NCBI GenBank assembly: GCA_002085385.1
Contig: NATO01000033.1
Coordinates: 1-21,770, forward strand
Direction: 5' to 3'
Source: a candidate division Zixibacteria bacterium 4484_93
GTDB lineage: Bacteria; UBP14; UBA6098; 4484-93
Length of the DNA: 21,770 bases
Position numbers and translations under genes: made by a program. Numbering within the stretch: the first letter of the stretch is position 1; every line of letters starts with the position of its first letter. Below the pieces are notes generated by a model. That model worked only from the letters and a program-made list of their open reading frames with translations, made no database searches and was not told the origin of the DNA. Below, in pieces: positions 1-7,602 of this stretch.

Positions 1-401
1 ATCCTTCCACAGGTGGGGCAGACCAGCCTGTTCTTCAGTCGCTCGATGATAACCTCATCCTCGATGTTACAGTTAATCACATAGTCGAGTTTCCTGTTCA
101 GTTTTTTAGAGAGCTCATCCAGCTTTTTAGCCTGATTTATATTTCTCGGATAACCATCGAGGATTACTCCCTTCGGATTTGCTCTCAGAATCTTCTCGAC
201 ATAGTCTGCCATAATATCATCGGAGACAAGCTCACCGGCAGCTATAACCTTTTCTATCTTCCTGCCCAGTTCAGTTCTCGATGCCACCTCGAGGCGGAGG
301 AGAGCACCGGTAGATATATGTGGAATGCCGAGTATCTTCTCGAGTTCCTTGGCGTGAGTTCCTTTTCCTGCACCGGGCGGTCCCAGAATAACGATGAGCA
401 T
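1..401 (-). CDS. adk: Adenylate kinase, N-terminal part (runs off the left edge)
   Basis: Adenylate kinase converts ATP and AMP to two ADP in the cytoplasm. About 133 residues are visible. The protein opens with the P-loop GPPGAGKGT at residues 7-15. An AMP-site segment ISTGALLR follows (most family members have ISTGDMLR), then DGYPR, the usual DGFPR motif. The visible part ends in the LID domain at VCPTCGR, the first half of a four-cysteine zinc site, so this is probably a zinc-type enzyme; the second cysteine pair lies outside the window. The ATG at 401-399 is preceded by a GGGGGAG ribosome site and comes one base after the secY stop. adk after secY is the standard end of the spc operon. 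Confidence 0.96.
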   Translation of the reverse strand, partial: MLIVILGPPGAGKGTHAKELEKILGIPHISTGALLRLEVASRTELGRKIEKVIAAGELVSDDIMADYVEKILRANPKGVILDGYPRNINQAKKLDELSKKLNRKLDYVINCNIEDEVIIERLKNRLVCPTCGR

Positions 402-402
402 T

Positions 403-1722
403 CTATCTTCTCCCCCGTATCTTTCCACTCTTCAAGAAACCTTCGTAGTGTCTCATCAAGAGATGGCTTTCTATCTGCTGGAGAGTATCCAGTGCAACGC
501 CCACTATAATCAGAAGCGATGTTCCCCCGAAGAAGAGCGAGAAATTAGCCCTCCTTATGAGGATTGCCGGGAGGATGGCAATGAGTGCGAGTCCCACGGA
601 GCCGGGGAGGGTAATCCTCGATAGAACCCTATCGATATATCCACTTGTTTGCTTGCCGGGGCGCCTTCCGGGAATGAAACTACCGTATTTCTTCATATTC
701 TCTGCCACATCCACAGGATTGAAAATAATCGCTGTGTAGAAGTATGAGAAAAAGACAATGAGAGCGCCATATATAGCATTATAGAGTGCGGTGGTGGGGT
801 TGAAGATTGTTGAGATGCTGCTGACCAAACTCGCTTCAGGGAAGAAGCTCAGAACAGTCTGGGGGAGAAACATAATTGCCTGTGCAAAGATAATCGGTAT
901 AACGCCTGCGGCGTTTATCCTTAGCGGGAGATACGATGTCTGCCCGCCGTAAATCTTTCTGCCGACCACCTTCTTCGCATACTGAACCGGTATCCTTCTT
1001 GTCCCCTGAGTCAGGAGTACAGCGGCTGCTGTAAATAGGATGAATATAGCTATAATAAGCAGTTCTTCAACTACTCCTCTGCCTCCTGTTCTAAGGAGCT
1101 CTATTTCCTGGAGGGCGGCGTTTGGCAATCTGGCGATGATGCCGATAAAGATGATTAGTGATATTCCGTTGCCGATACCTTTGTCGCTTATGAGTTCACC
1201 GAGCCACATTGTAAGGACGGCACCGGCGGTTAAGGCAATGACTGCCATCAGCTTGAATCCTATTCCCGGATGATAAACCACTGGACCCTGTGGCGTTGTG
1301 AGACTCTCGATGTAGACAGATATTCCACATCCCTGCAGAAAGGCGATGATTATTGTCCCATATCTTGTGAACTGGGTGATTTTCTTTCTGCCCTCTTCAC
1401 CCTGCTTCTGAAGTTTCTGGAAGTATGGGATAACCGCCCCCAGAAGTTGGAGGATAATGGATGCGGAGATATAGGGCATAATACCCATAGCGAATATTGT
1501 CGCTCTCCTGAATGCTCCACCGACGAACAGGTCGTAGAGGGCAAATAGTCCACCGCCGGAGGGAGCCTGCATAAATGAACCCCAGGTCTTGACATTGATG
1601 CCTGGGATGGGTATGTGTCCGCCGATTCTGTATAGGAGGAAGATAAAAAGTGTAAAGAGGACCTTCTTGCGGAGGTCGGGGATTTTGAATATATTTCGGA
1701 GATTTTCTGCAAACCTCTTCAT
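403..1722 (-). CDS. secY: Preprotein translocase channel subunit SecY
   Basis: SecY is the inner-membrane pore of the Sec translocon. It exports unfolded proteins and inserts membrane proteins together with SecE and SecG. The 439-residue length is normal and the protein has about ten hydrophobic segments. It starts with a cytosolic helix (KRFAENLRNIFKIPDLRKK) and the conserved GGHIPIPGIN stretch that begins the plug region. It ends with the typical tail around LDTLQQIESHLLMRHYEGFLK. The ATG overlaps the rplO stop by four bases (ATGA), which points to translational coupling. The many signal-peptide proteins encoded to the right would depend on this channel to reach the periplasm. Confidence 0.98.
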   Translation of the reverse strand: MKRFAENLRNIFKIPDLRKKVLFTLFIFLLYRIGGHIPIPGINVKTWGSFMQAPSGGGLFALYDLFVGGAFRRATIFAMGIMPYISASIILQLLGAVIPYFQKLQKQGEEGRKKITQFTRYGTIIIAFLQGCGISVYIESLTTPQGPVVYHPGIGFKLMAVIALTAGAVLTMWLGELISDKGIGNGISLIIFIGIIARLPNAALQEIELLRTGGRGVVEELLIIAIFILFTAAAVLLTQGTRRIPVQYAKKVVGRKIYGGQTSYLPLRINAAGVIPIIFAQAIMFLPQTVLSFFPEASLVSSISTIFNPTTALYNAIYGALIVFFSYFYTAIIFNPVDVAENMKKYGSFIPGRRPGKQTSGYIDRVLSRITLPGSVGLALIAILPAILIRRANFSLFFGGTSLLIIVGVALDTLQQIESHLLMRHYEGFLKSGKIRGRR

Positions 1723-2162
1723 ATTATTTCGACCCTTCCGCCTGCGGCTTCTATCTTCTGCTTCGCCGTGGAGGAAAAACTGTGTGCTGAAACTGTGAGT
1801 GCGACCCTGATTTCTCCCTCTCCGAGGACCTTAACAGGCATTCTACCCCTTGTTAGACCCTGGGATGCAAGGAGCTCGGGTGTAACCTTTTCCTGCTCGG
1901 AGAACTTGTTGAGGTCCTTAACATTCACAATGGAGTATCGGATATGGTTCTTGCTTGTGAACCCCTTCTTGGGGATGCGTCTGTAAATCGGCATCTGTCC
2001 GCCCTCGAAGTATGGTTTCCTCTTGTGTCCGGAGCGAGATAGTGCTCCCTTGTGTCCCCTGCCCGATGTCTTGCCGTGTCCTGTTGCCTCGCCTCTGCCA
2101 ACCCTTTTTCTCTTCTTGGTGGAGCCTGGTGCAGGTTTCAACTCCTCAAGTCTGAGTCTCAT
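1719..2162 (-). CDS. rplO: 50S ribosomal protein L15
   Basis: L15 is a late-assembling 23S rRNA-binding protein of the large subunit. I chose the ATG at 2162-2160, giving 147 residues that begin MRLRLEELKPAPGSTKKRKR, because GGAGAGG sits just upstream and L15 proteins normally start this way. An in-frame ATG at 2201 would add 13 unrelated residues inside the rpmD frame. The N-terminal half is the typical glycine- and lysine-rich tail (GRGEATGHGKTSGRGHKG). The C-terminus VSAHSFSSTAKQKIEAAGG is the usual globular end. The gene overlaps rpmD by 17 bases and secY by four. Confidence 0.96.
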   Translation of the reverse strand: MRLRLEELKPAPGSTKKRKRVGRGEATGHGKTSGRGHKGALSRSGHKRKPYFEGGQMPIYRRIPKKGFTSKNHIRYSIVNVKDLNKFSEQEKVTPELLASQGLTRGRMPVKVLGEGEIRVALTVSAHSFSSTAKQKIEAAGGRVEII

Positions 2163-2349
2163 TTTCCTCTCCAATCTTTTCGACCCTGACAAGGTGAGCA
2201 ATTTTTCTTACCATCCCCAGAATTTCAGGAGACGACTCCTTAACAACTGAATGATGCATCTTCTTTATTCCGAGCGCTCGTAGGGTTCTTTTCTGCTCTC
2301 TGGGGTGTCCTATGCTGCTTCTTATCTGTGTTATCCTTATCTGTTTCAT
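2146..2349 (-). CDS. rpmD: 50S ribosomal protein L30
   Basis: A small large-subunit protein of 67 residues, slightly longer than the usual bacterial L30 of about 60. The conserved core is present: KQIRITQIRSSIGHPREQKR, then LRALGIKKMHHSVVKE, with MVRKIAHLVRV near the end. About eight acidic or polar residues follow the core. The start codon shares a base with the rpsE stop (TAATG) and the 3' end overlaps rplO, so its translation is probably coupled to both neighbours. Confidence 0.95.
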   Translation of the reverse strand: MKQIRITQIRSSIGHPREQKRTLRALGIKKMHHSVVKESSPEILGMVRKIAHLVRVEKIGEENETQT

Positions 2350-2912
2350 TATTCTAATACCCTGTCGTATGGGATGTTGCGTCTTATTGCGACATCCTGT
2401 ATATTTTCCAGGTCACACAGGGCGGCGAATGTCGCTCTTGCAACATTCAGCTGTTTGCTGGAGCCAAGGGATTTGGAGAGCACATCCTGGATGCCAGCGA
2501 CCTCGAGCACAGCCCGAACCGCTCCACCTGCTATGACCCCTGTTCCCGGGGCGGCAGGCTTGAGCAATATCTTTGCTGCCCCAAACTTACCAATGACCGA
2601 ATGGGGAATGGTTGTTCCTTTGAAAGCTATCCGGCGGATGTTCTTCTTGGCATCCTCTATACCTTTGCGGACTGCCACTGCTACCTCAAGTCCCTTGCCA
2701 AGTCCAACGCCGACCCTGCCATGCTTATCTCCGATAGCCACAACCGCATTGAAGGACATATGTTTCCCACCCTTTACCGCCTTGGCAACACGGTTTATGT
2801 GGATTACCCGCTCCTCGAATTCCTTTTCCTCAGTGTGGGTGATAAACCTAGTGGGTTTCTTTGCCTGGCTCTCGTCTGTTGTGTAGACCTCAATCTTTTT
2901 GCTCTCCGCCAT
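2349..2912 (-). CDS. rpsE: 30S ribosomal protein S5
   Basis: S5 sits near the mRNA entry side of the small subunit and contributes to decoding accuracy. The protein has 187 residues. A polar N-terminal extension of about 30 residues precedes the double-stranded-RNA-binding-like S5 domain (FEERVIHINRVAKAVKGGK, then GDKHGRVGVGLGKGLEV). The C-terminal domain contains PAAPGTGVIAGGAVRAVLEV and the conserved SKSLGSSKQLNVARAT stretch. A GGGAGG ribosome site lies about 13 bases before the ATG. The gene stands between rplR and rpmD as in other spc operons. Confidence 0.97.
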   Translation of the reverse strand: MAESKKIEVYTTDESQAKKPTRFITHTEEKEFEERVIHINRVAKAVKGGKHMSFNAVVAIGDKHGRVGVGLGKGLEVAVAVRKGIEDAKKNIRRIAFKGTTIPHSVIGKFGAAKILLKPAAPGTGVIAGGAVRAVLEVAGIQDVLSKSLGSSKQLNVARATFAALCDLENIQDVAIRRNIPYDRVLE

Positions 2913-2934
2913 ATACCGTCGTTCCTCCCGATGT

Positions 2935-3294
2935 CTAAAACTTTAACCCTGCTTTTCTGGCGCCCTCTGCCAGTTCCTTTACCCTTCCGTGATACTTGTA
3001 GCCGTGCCTGTCGAAGACCACTGTATTGATACCCTTTTCGATTAGTTTCTTTGCTATTATCTCACCAACAATCGATGCTCTTTCCTTTTTGGTTTTTCCC
3101 TCTTTTCCAGCTTCTTTGGAAACGGAGGAGGCAGATGTTATAACCTTTCCGATTTCATCGTCCATTGCGATTGCGTATATGTGTTTGAGGCTTCTCACCA
3201 CGACAAGTCTTGGACGGAGGGGGGTCCCCTTTATTTTTTTGCGGGTTCTCTTTGCTCTGCGGAGCCTTTTTTCGAGATTATGGCTTTTTATCAT
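2935..3294 (-). CDS. rplR: 50S ribosomal protein L18
   Basis: L18 binds 5S rRNA with L5 and joins it to the central protuberance of the large subunit. Its length of 119 residues is normal. A basic N-terminal tail (EKRLRRAKRTRKKIKG) leads to RPRLVVVRSLKHIYA, and the typical ending FDRHGYKYHGRVKELAEGAR closes the protein. An AAGGAGG ribosome site lies upstream. It follows rplF by 15 bases. Confidence 0.96.
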   Translation of the reverse strand: MIKSHNLEKRLRRAKRTRKKIKGTPLRPRLVVVRSLKHIYAIAMDDEIGKVITSASSVSKEAGKEGKTKKERASIVGEIIAKKLIEKGINTVVFDRHGYKYHGRVKELAEGARKAGLKF

Positions 3295-3309
3295 AACCCT
3301 TTTCCCTCC

Positions 3310-3852
3310 TTAGACCGATTGAGCTGATTTACCCGGTTTCAGGTGGACTACTTCTCCGGCATATCTTATCCCGATTCCCTTGTAGGCGTCAGGGGGTCTT
3401 ATTGCTTTTATCTTTGCTGCTACCTGCCCGACTAACTGCTTGTCTATCCCGGAAACAGAGATAATATTCCCTTTGCCAACAGAGAAGTTTATACCCTCCG
3501 GGGGGGAGAAGAATATCGGGTGTGAGAATCCAACATAGAGCATAAGTCCCTTTCCACGGATTTCCGCACGATAGCCTGTCCCTTTTAGTTCCAGTTTCTT
3601 TTCGTATCCATTGTTGACGCCCTGAACGGCATTAGCAATGAGACTCCGATATAAACCGTGGTATGCACTGGATTGCCTGTCTTTTCCTTTACGACTGACA
3701 ATTATTGTGTTATCCTTGTTCTCCACCTTTACCCTGCTTAAGAACGGGACAACTATCTCACCCTTCGGTCCTTTGATTCTGCATTTATTTCTCTCGATTT
3801 TTGCCTCTGTCCCTTTGGGGAGCAGTATCGGTTTTTTACCTATCCTCGACAT
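3310..3852 (-). CDS. rplF: 50S ribosomal protein L6
   Basis: L6 lies at the base of the L7/L12 stalk near the factor-binding site. The protein has 180 residues and the usual two repeated alpha/beta domains. It begins MSRIGKKPILLPKGTEAKIE and has GPKGEIVVPF in the first domain. The second domain carries GTGYRAEIRGKGLMLYVGFSHP and ends with the signature PPDAYKGIGIRYAGEVVHLKPGK, cited here in part. The ATG has an AAAGGAG ribosome site. The gene order rpsH-rplF-rplR is canonical. Confidence 0.97.
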   Translation of the reverse strand: MSRIGKKPILLPKGTEAKIERNKCRIKGPKGEIVVPFLSRVKVENKDNTIIVSRKGKDRQSSAYHGLYRSLIANAVQGVNNGYEKKLELKGTGYRAEIRGKGLMLYVGFSHPIFFSPPEGINFSVGKGNIISVSGIDKQLVGQVAAKIKAIRPPDAYKGIGIRYAGEVVHLKPGKSAQSV

Positions 3853-3867
3853 ACCGGCTCCTTTGTA

Positions 3868-4266
3868 TTACCAGATCTCACAGACCAGCTCTCCGCCGAT
3901 ACCGAGAACGCGTGCCTGATGGTCTGTCAGAACACCTTTGGATGTTGAGACGACTGCCATACCGAGATTATTTCGGACGCTATCCAGTTCGTTCACCTTC
4001 CGGTAGGCTCGCCTTCCTGGTTTGCTTACCCTCTCGATGTGGCGGATAACCGGCTCATCTTTCTCGTTGTAACGGAGATAGATTTTCAAAAGCTTCTTGC
4101 CCGAGCCTAAGTCCAGTACCTTGTATCCTCTGAGGTATCCTCTCTCTACAAGAAGTCTTACGATATCCCGCTTGAAGTAAGAGAACAGCACCTCGACACA
4201 GGTTTTGTGAGCTTTCTGCCCGTTTCTTATTCGGGTCAGCATATCGGCTATGGGGTCTGTCATCAT
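3868..4266 (-). CDS. rpsH: 30S ribosomal protein S8
   Basis: S8 binds helix 21 of 16S rRNA during early small-subunit assembly; in E. coli it also represses translation of the spc operon. The protein has 132 residues. The N-terminus TDPIADMLTRIRNGQKA and the C-terminus TSKGVLTDHQARVLGIGGEL, ending in CEIW, are both diagnostic. Two consecutive ATG codons (4266 and 4263) could each start the protein. A GAGGT ribosome site lies upstream of both, and the choice adds or removes one methionine. Confidence 0.97.
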   Translation of the reverse strand: MMTDPIADMLTRIRNGQKAHKTCVEVLFSYFKRDIVRLLVERGYLRGYKVLDLGSGKKLLKIYLRYNEKDEPVIRHIERVSKPGRRAYRKVNELDSVRNNLGMAVVSTSKGVLTDHQARVLGIGGELVCEIW

Positions 4267-4285
4267 ATTGCTACCTCTTTTTGGC

Positions 4286-4471
4286 TTACCAGCTTGCTTT
4301 CTTCACACCGGGTATCATTCCAGCGTTTGCAAGTTCCCTGAAGCATATTCTGCAGAGTCCGAAATCCCTTATATACCCTCTCGACCGTCCGCAGCGCTTG
4401 CAGCGGTTGTGCTGGCGAACCCGGAACTTCGGGGAACGCTTGCTCTTCTCAACCAGTGCCTTCTTTGCCAT
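4286..4471 (-). CDS. rpsZ: 30S ribosomal protein S14, zinc-binding type
   Basis: This is a 61-residue S14 of the short type that binds zinc and holds the 16S rRNA of the head domain. The cysteines are C24, C27, C40 and C43, in a CxxC-x12-CxxC pattern. The typical ending RELANAGMIPGVKKASW is present. An AGGAGG ribosome site overlaps the rplE stop region, and the ATG starts one base after that stop. Many bacteria also carry a longer zinc-free S14 elsewhere; none is in this window. Confidence 0.96.
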   Translation of the reverse strand: MAKKALVEKSKRSPKFRVRQHNRCKRCGRSRGYIRDFGLCRICFRELANAGMIPGVKKASW

Positions 4472-4472
4472 A

Positions 4473-5015
4473 CTATTTCCTCCTGAACGGGAAGCCGATA
4501 CCTTTTAATAGCTCGAAAGCCTCCTCATCGGTTTTCGCTGTAGTAACAATGGTTATGTTCATTCCCCGTATCGCATCTATGGTATCGTAATCTATTTCCG
4601 GGAAGATTATCTGCTCTCTTATACCGACCGAGTAGTTTCCTCTTCCATCGAATGAGTTCGGGTTGAACCCCCTGAAGTCCCTGATGCGTGGTGCTGCGAT
4701 GTTCATAAACCTATCGAGGAAGTCAAACATCCTCTTACCACGGAGGGTGACAGAGACTCCGATTGCGTTCCCCTTACGGAGCTTGAAGTTTGCAACAGAG
4801 AGTTTTGCTCGCCGTGTGACAGGTTTCTGCCCGGATATGATAGTCAGGTCTCTTGCTGCATTCTCTAAGAGCTTTATGTTCTGGGTTGCTTCGCCGACAC
4901 CAATGTTCAGAATGACCTTGTGGAGGCTTGGCGCCTGAAGCTTGTTCTTGTAACTGAAGCGCTCCATCAGCGCAGGAACAACCTCTTCTTCATATTTTTT
5001 CTTCAGTTCAGGCAT
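4473..5015 (-). CDS. rplE: 50S ribosomal protein L5
   Basis: L5 binds 5S rRNA and contacts the P-site tRNA and the small subunit through the central protuberance. The protein has the normal 180 residues. Conserved stretches include PSLHKVILNIGVGEA near the N-terminus, LRKGNAIGVSVTLRGKRMF in the middle, and FRGFNPNSFDGRGNYSVGI. The acidic segment IIFPEIDYD and the final IGFPFRR follow. An AGAAGGA ribosome site lies upstream of the ATG. Confidence 0.97.
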   Translation of the reverse strand: MPELKKKYEEEVVPALMERFSYKNKLQAPSLHKVILNIGVGEATQNIKLLENAARDLTIISGQKPVTRRAKLSVANFKLRKGNAIGVSVTLRGKRMFDFLDRFMNIAAPRIRDFRGFNPNSFDGRGNYSVGIREQIIFPEIDYDTIDAIRGMNITIVTTAKTDEEAFELLKGIGFPFRRK

Positions 5016-5028
5016 TTTTCGTTCCTTC

Positions 5029-5346
5029 TCACATATCTATCATTTCTTCACAGTTCTTGCAGATACGGACCCGTTTTCCACCCTCGATTTTACCTATTTT
5101 TACCTTGGCACGGGTGTGGCATTTCGGGCAGATAAGCATAACATTGGAGATGTCAATTGATGCTTCCCGCTCCACTATCCCGCCCTGCGGGTTCTTCTGG
5201 GTCGGTTGGGTATGACGCTTGATGAAGTTCACTCCCTCGACAATCAACCGCCTCTCCTTTGGAAACACCTTCAGCACCTTTCCGCTCACTCCTCTGTAGT
5301 TGCCCGATATTATCTCGACTGTGTCTCCCTTTCTTATTTTGTTCAT
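5029..5346 (-). CDS. rplX: 50S ribosomal protein L24 with a C-terminal zinc ribbon
   Basis: L24 starts large-subunit assembly by binding the 5' domain of 23S rRNA. The 105-residue protein opens with a KOW motif (KGDTVEIISGNYRGVSGKVLKV, cited in part). The conserved VNFIKRHTQPTQKNPQGGIV follows. The C-terminal third carries four cysteines, C73, C76, C96 and C99, arranged as CPKC and CKNC, the expected ligands of a zinc ribbon. Many bacterial L24 proteins have this extension and others, such as that of E. coli, lack it. The start codon shares a base with the rplN stop. Confidence 0.96.
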   Translation of the reverse strand: MNKIRKGDTVEIISGNYRGVSGKVLKVFPKERRLIVEGVNFIKRHTQPTQKNPQGGIVEREASIDISNVMLICPKCHTRAKVKIGKIEGGKRVRICKNCEEMIDM

Positions 5347-5714
5347 TATAGAACCTCCGGAGCGAGGGATACAATCTTCATAAAATTGCGTTCTCTTAGC
5401 TCCTTTGCCACGGGTCCGAAGACCCTTGTGCCGACTGGCTCGTTCTGGTTGTCAACAAGCACGACGGCATTGTCGTCGAAGCGGATGTATGTGCCGTTCT
5501 TGCGTCTCGTTGGAGCAGCTGTCCTGACAACAACCGCCCGATTGATGCTCCCCTTCTTGACATTGGAACCGGGAATAGCCTCCTTCACGCTTATCGCTAT
5601 TATATCACCAACATTGGCATAATGCCTCTTGCTGCCCCCATAAACATGGATGCACATACACCTCTTGGCGCCGGAGTTGTCTGCCACATTCAGACGAGAA
5701 TATTTCTGAATCAT
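5346..5714 (-). CDS. rplN: 50S ribosomal protein L14
   Basis: L14 lies at the subunit interface, where it contacts 16S rRNA and forms an intersubunit bridge. The 122-residue protein matches the family's fixed length. It begins MIQKYSRLNVADNSGAKR and contains YANVGDIIAISVKEAIPG. Typical later segments are VVVRTAAPTRRKNGTYIRFD and the ending GPVAKELRERNFMKIVSLAPEVL, cited in part. A TAGGAG ribosome site overlaps the end of rpsQ, and the ATG begins 8 bases after rpsQ. Confidence 0.97.
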   Translation of the reverse strand: MIQKYSRLNVADNSGAKRCMCIHVYGGSKRHYANVGDIIAISVKEAIPGSNVKKGSINRAVVVRTAAPTRRKNGTYIRFDDNAVVLVDNQNEPVGTRVFGPVAKELRERNFMKIVSLAPEVL

Positions 5715-5722
5715 AGCTGCTC

Positions 5723-5977
5723 CTACCTTTTTGCCCTTTCGATTATCTCAACGAGTTTCCATCTCTTTGTCCGCGAGAGAGGACGAACCTCCACAACACG
5801 AACCCTATCTCCAGTTCTGCACTTATTGTCGGGGTCGTGAACGGTAAGTTTTGTCCGCTGCCGGATTGTCTTTTTCAAAAGCGGGTGCTGAACATAGGTC
5901 TCTACAAGCACCTTGATGGTTTTATCCATCTTATCAGAAATAACAAATCCCTCCCTTACTTTCCTTTTGCCACTCAT
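5723..5977 (-). CDS. rpsQ: 30S ribosomal protein S17, first gene of this operon
   Basis: S17 is a primary 16S rRNA-binding protein with an OB fold. I chose the ATG at 5977-5975, giving 84 residues that begin MSGKRKVREGFVISDKMDKT. A GGAGG site lies ten bases upstream, and the promoter at 6024-6051 predicts a transcript start near 6017. The in-frame ATG at 6022 would fall before that start and would add 15 residues unlike any S17. Conserved stretches are DKTIKVLVETYVQHPLLKK and HDPDNKCRTGDRVRVVEVRP. rpmC normally precedes this gene directly but is absent here. Confidence 0.95.
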   Translation of the reverse strand: MSGKRKVREGFVISDKMDKTIKVLVETYVQHPLLKKTIRQRTKLTVHDPDNKCRTGDRVRVVEVRPLSRTKRWKLVEIIERAKR

Positions 5978-6023
5978 AACTTTCAAACCTCCGCAATCTC
6001 TACAATTTTGGAAACAAATCACT

Positions 6024-6051
6024 AAAATATATTGAATAGAAAGAATGTCAA
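6024..6051 (-). promoter_or_regulatory. Sigma-70-type promoter of the spc operon
   Basis: On the minus strand, TTGACA (6051-6046) is followed by a 16-base spacer and TATTTT (6029-6024). The expected transcript start is near 6017, leaving an untranslated leader of about 40 bases before rpsQ. The element lies in the 106-base gap between rpsQ and the gene ending at 6084. It supplies a start for the ribosomal genes that does not depend on the T9SS operon upstream. Confidence 0.75.
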
Positions 6052-6083
6052 GATTTTTCTAAAAAATGTTCTGCGGCTACTCT

Positions 6084-6746
6084 TCAGAAGCGGTGGACGA
6101 GAGATGCTGTAAATGAGATTTCTCCGCTGTCGAGTCTGCTGGAAAGCTCGATGTTCGCTTTTGTGTGTCCTCTGTATATTCTATAGACATTCAGGGCGGA
6201 GACGACACGCTCGAAGGCAAGCGTTCCAAACGCCATCTTGATGTTGCGGTACTGTTCCTCGTGCCGATTGCGAAGATTTCGATAGCTGGTTCTGCACTCT
6301 TCACTTTCCCATCTCCAGAAATACTCATCCGTCTCGGGGTAAAGCGCCGAGAAGTCACGCCCCTGTATGAGTTTCAAGCGGTTGTATTCGTCTCTCGAGT
6401 TGTAGAAGGCAAGGTTCTTGAAAAAATCACTATCTTTTCCTTCGGGATGTGCTCCGGCATACACACCAGCGTAAGATTTCATATCCTCGAATAGCCAATC
6501 CCCCTTGACCGTAGAGAAGCCGATGAAGCCCCAAAGCATTCCCTCTGTTATGAAGAAGGCGTAGGATGTGTTCTTGTCCCCGAGGTATCTTTCACCTGCA
6601 CCCGGCAGAAGAAGCGATAACCCGATTCCCTTCCAGAGAGAGCCGGATGCTTTTTTTGTTTCCTCCGGTTCCTCCCAGGGAACATCTGCTATCCCGTTCG
6701 GTGCGAGGGTAAGGAGAAGAACTATTATGATAAGAAACCTCTTCAT
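6084..6746 (-). CDS. Small exported protein with an LLLPGAGE motif, DUF5683-like (copy B)
   Basis: Function unknown. The 220 residues begin with a signal peptide or anchor (KRFLIIIVLLLTLAPNGIA). A hydrophobic segment SLLLPGAGERYLG comes near residue 44, followed by a second hydrophobic stretch ending in GFIGF. The middle is polar and rich in aromatic and charged residues. The last 50 residues look like amphipathic strands and end in F (ASLVHRF), as outer-membrane proteins often do. The SLLLPGAGxxY pattern recalls the DUF5683 family, but the assignment rests on this motif alone. The protein shares its layout with the gene directly upstream (6752-7585), so the two are probably tandem paralogues. 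It starts five bases after that gene and is the last gene of the T9SS operon. Confidence 0.85.
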   Translation of the reverse strand: MKRFLIIIVLLLTLAPNGIADVPWEEPEETKKASGSLWKGIGLSLLLPGAGERYLGDKNTSYAFFITEGMLWGFIGFSTVKGDWLFEDMKSYAGVYAGAHPEGKDSDFFKNLAFYNSRDEYNRLKLIQGRDFSALYPETDEYFWRWESEECRTSYRNLRNRHEEQYRNIKMAFGTLAFERVVSALNVYRIYRGHTKANIELSSRLDSGEISFTASLVHRF

Positions 6747-6751
6747 ATTGC

Positions 6752-7585
6752 CTACTCGAAATTAACCGTAAGGAAGACCGATGGGGTGACCTCATTGTTT
6801 TTGTAAGTCATTTGTGTTCTTATATCTACATCTGTGAACCCCTTGAACATCCTATCATTCTTTATTTTCGCTGTTATGGCGGCGTCGAATGCGGATAGGA
6901 GATGGTTGACAATGACCCCTGCTAAGGAGTATGTTGCCAGCTTCAGCATATCGTTCGACTTCTTGCGCATACTGAGGTATTTCACACGCTTATCCGTTGT
7001 ACGGTTTGGGTTCTCGATATTCGATACATCCGTATCGCCATACCAGGAGGAATCCTGTGCATCGATCCAGCCCATAACAAACCAGTTGTATTTCCCTATC
7101 ATCTCGTAGTACTGCTGGTTTTTCGTCGATGGTAGATGTTCCACAGCTGCGGAGGTATCCTCTCCAAGAGAATAATACCAAACCAGGTAGAGTGTCTCGC
7201 TCCACCATTTGTCGGCGAATTCCTTGTATTCATCCTCCTTCTTTTTCCCCTGGCTATGGTAATAGAAGTGTCCTGCCCAGAGTCCAGCCTCGAGTAGGAC
7301 AAAACCGGCTGCCTGTATGTATGATTTTGTGTAAAACTCGCCTGCACCGGGAAGGAGGAGGGAATATCCGAGTGCCCTCGATATCGAGCGGGGCTTTTCC
7401 CCGGCGAATATTTTCCCCTCCGATAATGTATCTTTTCCCTCCTGCTGGGCGAGGAGTGTCTCATTCTGGATAGAAGATGATAGACTCTCCCTGAACTCTG
7501 AAAATATCATATCGGGGGAGGGGGAAATATCCATCCCATAAGCTGCCCCAGAAAGCAATATTATCAGTATCAAGCCGTATCTCAT
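6752..7585 (-). CDS. Small exported protein with an LLLPGAGE motif, DUF5683-like (copy A)
   Basis: Function unknown. The 277 residues start with a signal peptide (RYGLILIILLSGAAYG), then about 50 polar residues. The motif YSLLLPGAGEFYTKSYIQAA comes near residue 74, followed by a hydrophobic helix (GFVLLEAGLWAGHFYY). A further hydrophobic segment, YSLAGVIVNHLLSAFDAA, near residue 218 matches FGTLAFERVVSALNVY in the next gene. The C-terminus, ending VFLTVNFE, again looks like outer-membrane strands. An AAGGAGG ribosome site lies upstream, 17 bases after the M6 gene's stop. Its place behind a PorU/PorV pair and a client protease suggests a cell-envelope role, but nothing in the sequence shows which. 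Confidence 0.87.
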   Translation of the reverse strand: MRYGLILIILLSGAAYGMDISPSPDMIFSEFRESLSSSIQNETLLAQQEGKDTLSEGKIFAGEKPRSISRALGYSLLLPGAGEFYTKSYIQAAGFVLLEAGLWAGHFYYHSQGKKKEDEYKEFADKWWSETLYLVWYYSLGEDTSAAVEHLPSTKNQQYYEMIGKYNWFVMGWIDAQDSSWYGDTDVSNIENPNRTTDKRVKYLSMRKKSNDMLKLATYSLAGVIVNHLLSAFDAAITAKIKNDRMFKGFTDVDIRTQMTYKNNEVTPSVFLTVNFE

Positions 7586-7602
7586 TATGCTTCCTCCTTA
7601 TT

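Noticed and set aside
394..624. Plus-strand open frames opposite secY and the ribosomal genes
   Set aside because: They are antisense to well-recognised genes, have no family resemblance or good ribosome sites, and are explained by the coding bias of the opposite strand.
2163..2201. A longer L15 starting at the ATG at 2201
   Set aside because: The extra 13 residues overlap rpmD and do not resemble L15; GGAGAGG lies immediately before the ATG at 2162.
5978..6022. A longer S17 starting at the ATG at 6022
   Set aside because: It lies upstream of the predicted transcript start and adds 15 cysteine-containing residues not found in S17; the GGAGG site fits the ATG at 5977.
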